From: Fischerella sp. | GTDB taxonomy: Bacteria > Cyanobacteriota > Cyanobacteriia > Cyanobacteriales > Nostocaceae | Direction of reading: 5' to 3' | Assembly (NCBI GenBank): GCA_026419705.1 | Contig: JANZYY010000207.1 | Location: 1 to 8,301 of the forward strand | DNA length: 8,301 nucleotides | Part shown: piece by piece, positions 6,258 to 8,301 of the stretch | How positions within the stretch are numbered: position 1 is the first letter of the stretch | Layout: every line of letters begins with the position of its first letter | The notes under the pieces: model-generated | What the model was told of the DNA's origin: nothing | The model's input: the letters and a program-made list of their open reading frames with translations, nothing else | Database searches by the model: none | Position numbers and translations under genes: made by a program

Positions 6258-6283
6258 TAGAGACGCAAAATTTCGCGTCTCTA
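6258..6283. repeat. GAGACGC interspersed hairpin
   Basis: A perfect 9-bp stem: TAGAGACGC (6258-6266) and GCGTCTCTA (6275-6283), with an AAAATTTC loop. Sequences of the form GTAGAGACGCGAAATTTCGC are a common repeat in cyanobacterial intergenic DNA. It could also serve as a terminator for the pirin transcript. Confidence 0.65.
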
Positions 6284-6312
6284 TATGTATATGGGGGATA
6301 TAAATCATTAAG

Positions 6313-6435
6313 GTGAAAGCGGCCTGCTTGCAAATGGGACAACAAAGCCAGTGGTCTACTTATGGTTCTCAACTAATGGCTACTCATGGACCCAAATGTA
6401 AGCTAATGGAATTGTATAAGCAATTACTGGTTTGA
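6313..6435 (+). other. Unassigned 40-codon open frame
   Basis: A GTG-started frame encodes 40 residues that look protein-like (KAACLQMGQQSQWSTYGSQL, then MATHGPKCKLMELYKQLLV) and ends at TGA 6433-6435, next to the decayed modB on the other strand. There is no Shine-Dalgarno beyond AAGG. It may be the tail of a decayed gene, a small gene, or chance. I do not recognise it. Confidence 0.25.
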
Positions 6436-6438
6436 TGA

Positions 6439-6751
6439 TTAAATATCCGAGTCACCAAGAGTGCGTGCTGCTGCTTCTAGTTTGGGATTAACATCTACAA
6501 TTGCGGCTCTGGCTGGTTCGACAATTAGGGGTAATGCGACAATTGCGGAAGCGATCGCTGCTGCTTGCCAAGTAAATAAAATATCTTCCCAAACCATTCC
6601 AATACTGGCCTACCTCGACCTAAAAATCACAACAGGTAGAAACTGTAGGTATAATTAGTTCTGCTTGGAAGCGGACGCGAGCTAAAAAAATTGCTAGTCC
6701 GAGTCCACAAATCAACAGCTGCAACGATACCGTAGGGAGGATGGTTGGAAT
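6439..6751 (-). pseudogene. modB: Decayed molybdate ABC transporter permease (modB remnant)
   Basis: On the minus strand, fragments of a ModB-type permease can be read in the right order but in different frames. The first piece (from 6751) reads ILPTVSLQLLICGLGLAIFL then ARVRFQAELIIPTV, resembling the first membrane helices. A shifted frame then gives YLL, a TGA stop, FLGRGRPVLEWFGKIF. Another shift gives a 50-residue piece (6591-6439) with FTWQAAAIASAIVALPLIVE and NPKLEAAARTLGDSDI, the hallmark ModB cytoplasmic-loop region, ending in TAA. The segment between helix 1 and LGRG appears deleted, and the C-terminal half is missing. An intact ModB is about 220 aa, so only about half remains. AAAAAGGAG (6769-6761) lies 9 bases before the in-frame ATT at 6751, which suggests a former start. 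Molybdate uptake from this locus is therefore lost. Confidence 0.75.
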
Positions 6752-6780
6752 TGGCGATCGCTCCTTTTTAATATTCTGGT

Positions 6781-6985
6781 TTGGTTAAGTCTTTGATGTC
6801 TTTTTCCAGCAGGACGATCTTTAGATTGTCGGCTCAGAAAAAACAATCACATTAGCAGCGATAGCTTGACAAAAGCTGCTGGATTGCGAGAATTGGAACC
6901 AGAGACTCTAAGCTGCAAAATTTCCGTTTAATCAACATTCCTGCTAGCCTAATAAAGCACGTCAGTAAAACTCGGTTGCAGCACA
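6781..6985 (-). pseudogene. Possible modA (molybdate-binding protein) debris
   Basis: Upstream of the modB remnant on the same strand, short pieces resemble ModA in the right order: QPSFTDVLY (next to the tmk start; compare ASLTDVL), RVSGSNSRN (compare FAGSNSLRNQ), QAIAANVIVFSEP (compare QGAPADVFISA) and DNLKIVLLEKDIKDL, separated by stops and frame shifts. Each match is short, so this is inference supported mainly by order and by the adjacent modB. The stretch holds no intact gene on either strand. Confidence 0.35.
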
Positions 6986-7627
6986 ATGAACGGCAAATTA
7001 ATTGTATTTGAAGGAGTGGAAGGTTGCGGCAAAACAACCCAGATACAATTATGTGGTGAATGGTTGCAAAGCCTTGGCATCTCTATATTAATGACTCGCG
7101 AACCTGGAGGAACAGAGTTAGGCTTGCATTTGAGGCGCTTGTTATTAGAACAATCATCAGTCAAGCCCATTGCTGATAGAACGGAGCTATTATTGTATGC
7201 TGCTGACCGATCGCAACACGTAGAACAAGAACTCAGACCAAATCTAGCAGCAGGAAAAATAGTATTGTGCGATCGCTATACCGACTCCACCATTGCTTAC
7301 CAAGGATACGGTCGCGGTCTAGATATGAGTTTAATCCACGAACTCAACGCTATTGCCACCGATGGGTTAGAAAGTGATATTACTTTTTGGCTAGATGTTG
7401 ATGTTGAAGTGGGACTAGCCCGCAAACGGCGTAATGGCGATGTTGCGGATCGCATTGAGCAAGAAGCGATCGCCTTTCATCGTCGCATCCAGCAAGGATA
7501 TAGGGAATTAGCTGCTTCTTACCCAGAGCGAATCGTGCGTGTAGATGCTAGCGCCAATCCAGCTGCTATGCAACTGGTAATTCAGAAAATTTTGCTTTCA
7601 AAACTGCAAGAGTGGGGATATAAGTAA
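6986..7627 (+). CDS. tmk: Thymidylate kinase (dTMP kinase)
   Basis: Cytosolic enzyme that phosphorylates dTMP to dTDP with ATP, an essential step of dTTP supply. The 213-aa product has the P-loop at residues 10-17 (GVEGCGKT), the REPGGTELG segment at 38-46, the DR motif at 96-97 in LCDRYTDSTIAYQGYGRG (dTMP and base binding), and an Arg-rich LID around RKRRNGDVADR (146-156) followed by FHRRIQQGY. The length is normal. The start ATG at 6986 gives the standard amino end NGKLIVFEG; no Shine-Dalgarno is evident. In many cyanobacteria tmk is followed directly by holB. Here holB also follows, but a minus-strand gene for a cyclic-nucleotide-binding protein lies between them. The region just upstream is decayed mod DNA, so its promoter must lie in or beyond that debris. 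Confidence 0.96.
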   Translation: MNGKLIVFEGVEGCGKTTQIQLCGEWLQSLGISILMTREPGGTELGLHLRRLLLEQSSVKPIADRTELLLYAADRSQHVEQELRPNLAAGKIVLCDRYTDSTIAYQGYGRGLDMSLIHELNAIATDGLESDITFWLDVDVEVGLARKRRNGDVADRIEQEAIAFHRRIQQGYRELAASYPERIVRVDASANPAAMQLVIQKILLSKLQEWGYK

Positions 7628-7664
7628 GTTGAAAGTCAAAACAGAGCAATAGTATTGGGATGAA

Positions 7665-7726
7665 GTAACGTAGACGCGTAGCGGCTTCCCGGAGGGTACC
7701 ACAAAGACGCAAAGTACGCAAAGACG
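7665..7726. repeat. Interspersed repeat with CAAAGNACG tandem units
   Basis: GTAACGTAGACGCGTAGCGG continues as CTTCCCGGAGGGTACC, a motif resembling cyanobacterial repeats of the GTAGCGGCTTCCCG type. It is followed by three tandem units, CAAAGACG (7702-7709), CAAAGTACG (7710-7718) and CAAAGACG (7719-7726). The element fills the gap between convergent tmk and the nucleotide-binding gene. No strong terminator is visible, although GGGTTTTTC follows. Confidence 0.6.
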
Positions 7727-7770
7727 GGTTTTTCTAATAGAGAGGCTTGCAGAACTAGCAATGCTCAGTT

Positions 7771-8139
7771 TCAAACTAGTTGCTTCAAACGCCGCAGACG
7801 CTGTGAGAAGCTCTGCATGACTTTGAGTGCAAAAACGGGAGTTTCTTGAACGGCGAAGAGGAATCGTTCTCTATTCATGGATGCAAGTATGCAGTCAGTT
7901 TTGGCGATCGCAGTGGATGCTCTGTTTCTATCTGGATGAACTAAAGCTCCTTCACCAAAAACATCGCCTGCTTTGATGGTTTCAACTACTTTACCATCAA
8001 CATGCAACTCTACTTCTCCGCTTAAGATACCATACATGCAGTCCCCTTTCTGACCTTGTTCAAATATGACTTGACCGGCTGAAAAGGTCATTTCTGGCTG
8101 GTTTTTGTAGATCCTAACAGTTTCGGCGGCTGATAACAT
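7771..8139 (-). CDS. Stand-alone cyclic nucleotide-binding domain protein
   Basis: A 122-aa protein made of a single Crp/PKA-type cyclic-nucleotide-binding domain with no DNA-binding or enzymatic partner domain. It shows the beta-roll pattern with SAGQVIFEQGQKGDCMYGIL (20-39) and SGEVELHVDG, then the phosphate-binding cassette FGEGALVHPDRNRAS (61-75). This contains the Glu (E63) and Arg (R73) that normally contact the ribose and phosphate, so ligand binding is plausible. The C-helix (about 100-122) is R/K-rich (SFSQRLRRLKQLV). ATG at 8139 has AGGAG 10 bases upstream. Such proteins may act by contacting a partner; the role here is unknown. It is divergent from holB and convergent with tmk. Confidence 0.9.
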   Translation of the reverse strand: MLSAAETVRIYKNQPEMTFSAGQVIFEQGQKGDCMYGILSGEVELHVDGKVVETIKAGDVFGEGALVHPDRNRASTAIAKTDCILASMNRERFLFAVQETPVFALKVMQSFSQRLRRLKQLV

Positions 8140-8166
8140 AACTATGTAACTCCTGCGTGTTTATCA

Positions 8167-8202
8167 TAACTTCAAGCTTACTTTGCAACAAGCTTGAAGT
8201 TA
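8167..8202. promoter_or_regulatory. Perfect 13-bp inverted repeat in divergent promoter region
   Basis: TAACTTCAAGCTT (8167-8179) and AAGCTTGAAGTTA (8190-8202) form a perfect inverted repeat around a 10-bp centre, ACTTTGCAAC. It lies in the 79-bp gap between the nucleotide-binding gene (-) and holB (+). It may be an operator for a dimeric regulator acting on both genes, or a cruciform or terminator-type hairpin; no T-run follows on either strand. Confidence 0.5.
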
Positions 8203-8218
8203 AACTGCTACACATGGC

Positions 8219-8282
8219 ATGATGACTGACCCATTTGCCCAACTGTTCGGACAGCCGCAAGCAGTAGAATTACTTACTCAAG
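8219..8282 (+). CDS. holB: DNA polymerase III delta-prime subunit, 5' fragment
   Basis: Only the first 21 codons are present. Consecutive ATGs at 8219 and 8222 are both in frame; the product from 8222 reads TDPFAQLFGQPQAVELLTQA, the typical amino end of cyanobacterial HolB, the clamp-loader subunit that opens the beta clamp with delta and tau/gamma. The P-loop and the rest of the gene lie beyond the window. The frame is interrupted at 8283 by adapter sequence, so residues after that point are not native. The position downstream of tmk agrees with the usual tmk-holB neighbourhood. No clear Shine-Dalgarno precedes it. Confidence 0.75.
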
Positions 8283-8301
8283 CTGTCTCTTATACACATC
8301 T
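8283..8301. other. Nextera transposase mosaic-end adapter (artefact)
   Basis: The last 19 bases, CTGTCTCTTATACACATCT, are exactly the reverse complement of the Nextera/Tn5 mosaic end AGATGTGTATAAGAGACAG. They sit at the very end of the window and cut into holB, as untrimmed library adapter would. This is not biological sequence; the first few bases (CTGT) could coincide with native bases. Confidence 0.97.

Noticed and set aside
6461..6658. 65-aa + strand open frame
   Set aside because: It is the antisense shadow of the modB remnant, whose minus-strand reading carries clear ModB signatures.
6852..7170. Minus-strand open frames overlapping the tmk start
   Set aside because: They are antisense to tmk over most of their length, and the remainder is better explained as mod debris with stops in the relevant frame.
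8283..8301. Terminal sequence as a natural Tn5-like transposon end
   Set aside because: It is the engineered mosaic end and is located exactly at the window end, so library adapter is the simpler explanation.
1..8301. tRNA, rRNA or riboswitch genes
   Set aside because: No cloverleaf, rRNA core segment or recognised aptamer consensus was seen on reading both strands.

Overview
The window looks like a piece of a filamentous, heterocyst-type cyanobacterial chromosome (Nostocales-like). This rests on nine copies of the HIP1 octamer GCGATCGC (first bases at 1078, 2431, 3387, 4241, 6551, 6754, 7269, 7466 and 7904), on several intergenic arrays of degenerate heptamers (STRR-type repeats), and on protein families that are typically cyanobacterial (DUF3119, DUF3086, a cyanobacterial-style PlsY). 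The genus cannot be fixed from the sequence alone. The last 19 bases (8283-8301) are a Nextera transposase mosaic-end adapter, so the right edge is a sequencing or assembly boundary and not native DNA.

Region 1 (26-3578, + strand) is an envelope-lipid cluster: an MlaE-type ABC permease (TTG start), a small DUF3119 membrane protein (GTG start), a coiled-coil DUF3086 protein (GTG start) and the glycerol-3-phosphate acyltransferase PlsY. The genes are separated by heptamer arrays (830-909 and 2746-2880) and a hairpin (1349-1375), so they are co-oriented but may not form one simple transcript. PlsY makes lysophosphatidic acid, and MlaE-family permeases move lipids between membranes; the two DUF proteins between them are plausible partners of unknown role.

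Region 2 (3579-5468) holds a large hairpin repeat, a small minus-strand protein of 74 aa with a faint ribosome-modulation-factor-like pattern, a stretch with unassigned coding-like remnants, a heptamer inverted repeat, and a Dps ferritin with a complete ferroxidase centre. A 443-bp spacer follows, with a likely regulated promoter (perfect TATAAT preceded by a 12-bp direct repeat) for the next gene.

Region 3 (5469-6985) contains a pirin-family cupin with all four metal ligands. After it comes 800 bp without an intact gene. This stretch carries hairpin repeats and, on the minus strand, a decayed molybdate-transporter permease (modB), with possible modA debris upstream.

Region 4 (6986-8301) has thymidylate kinase (tmk, +), a repeat-rich spacer, a stand-alone cyclic-nucleotide-binding protein (-), a divergent intergenic region with a perfect 13-bp inverted repeat, and the first about 20 codons of the DNA polymerase III delta-prime gene (holB, +), cut off by the adapter.

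No clear new multi-gene system was found. The best leads are the lipid cluster with its two uncharacterised proteins, the 74-aa minus-strand protein, the pirin promoter architecture, and the family of paired-arm repeats.
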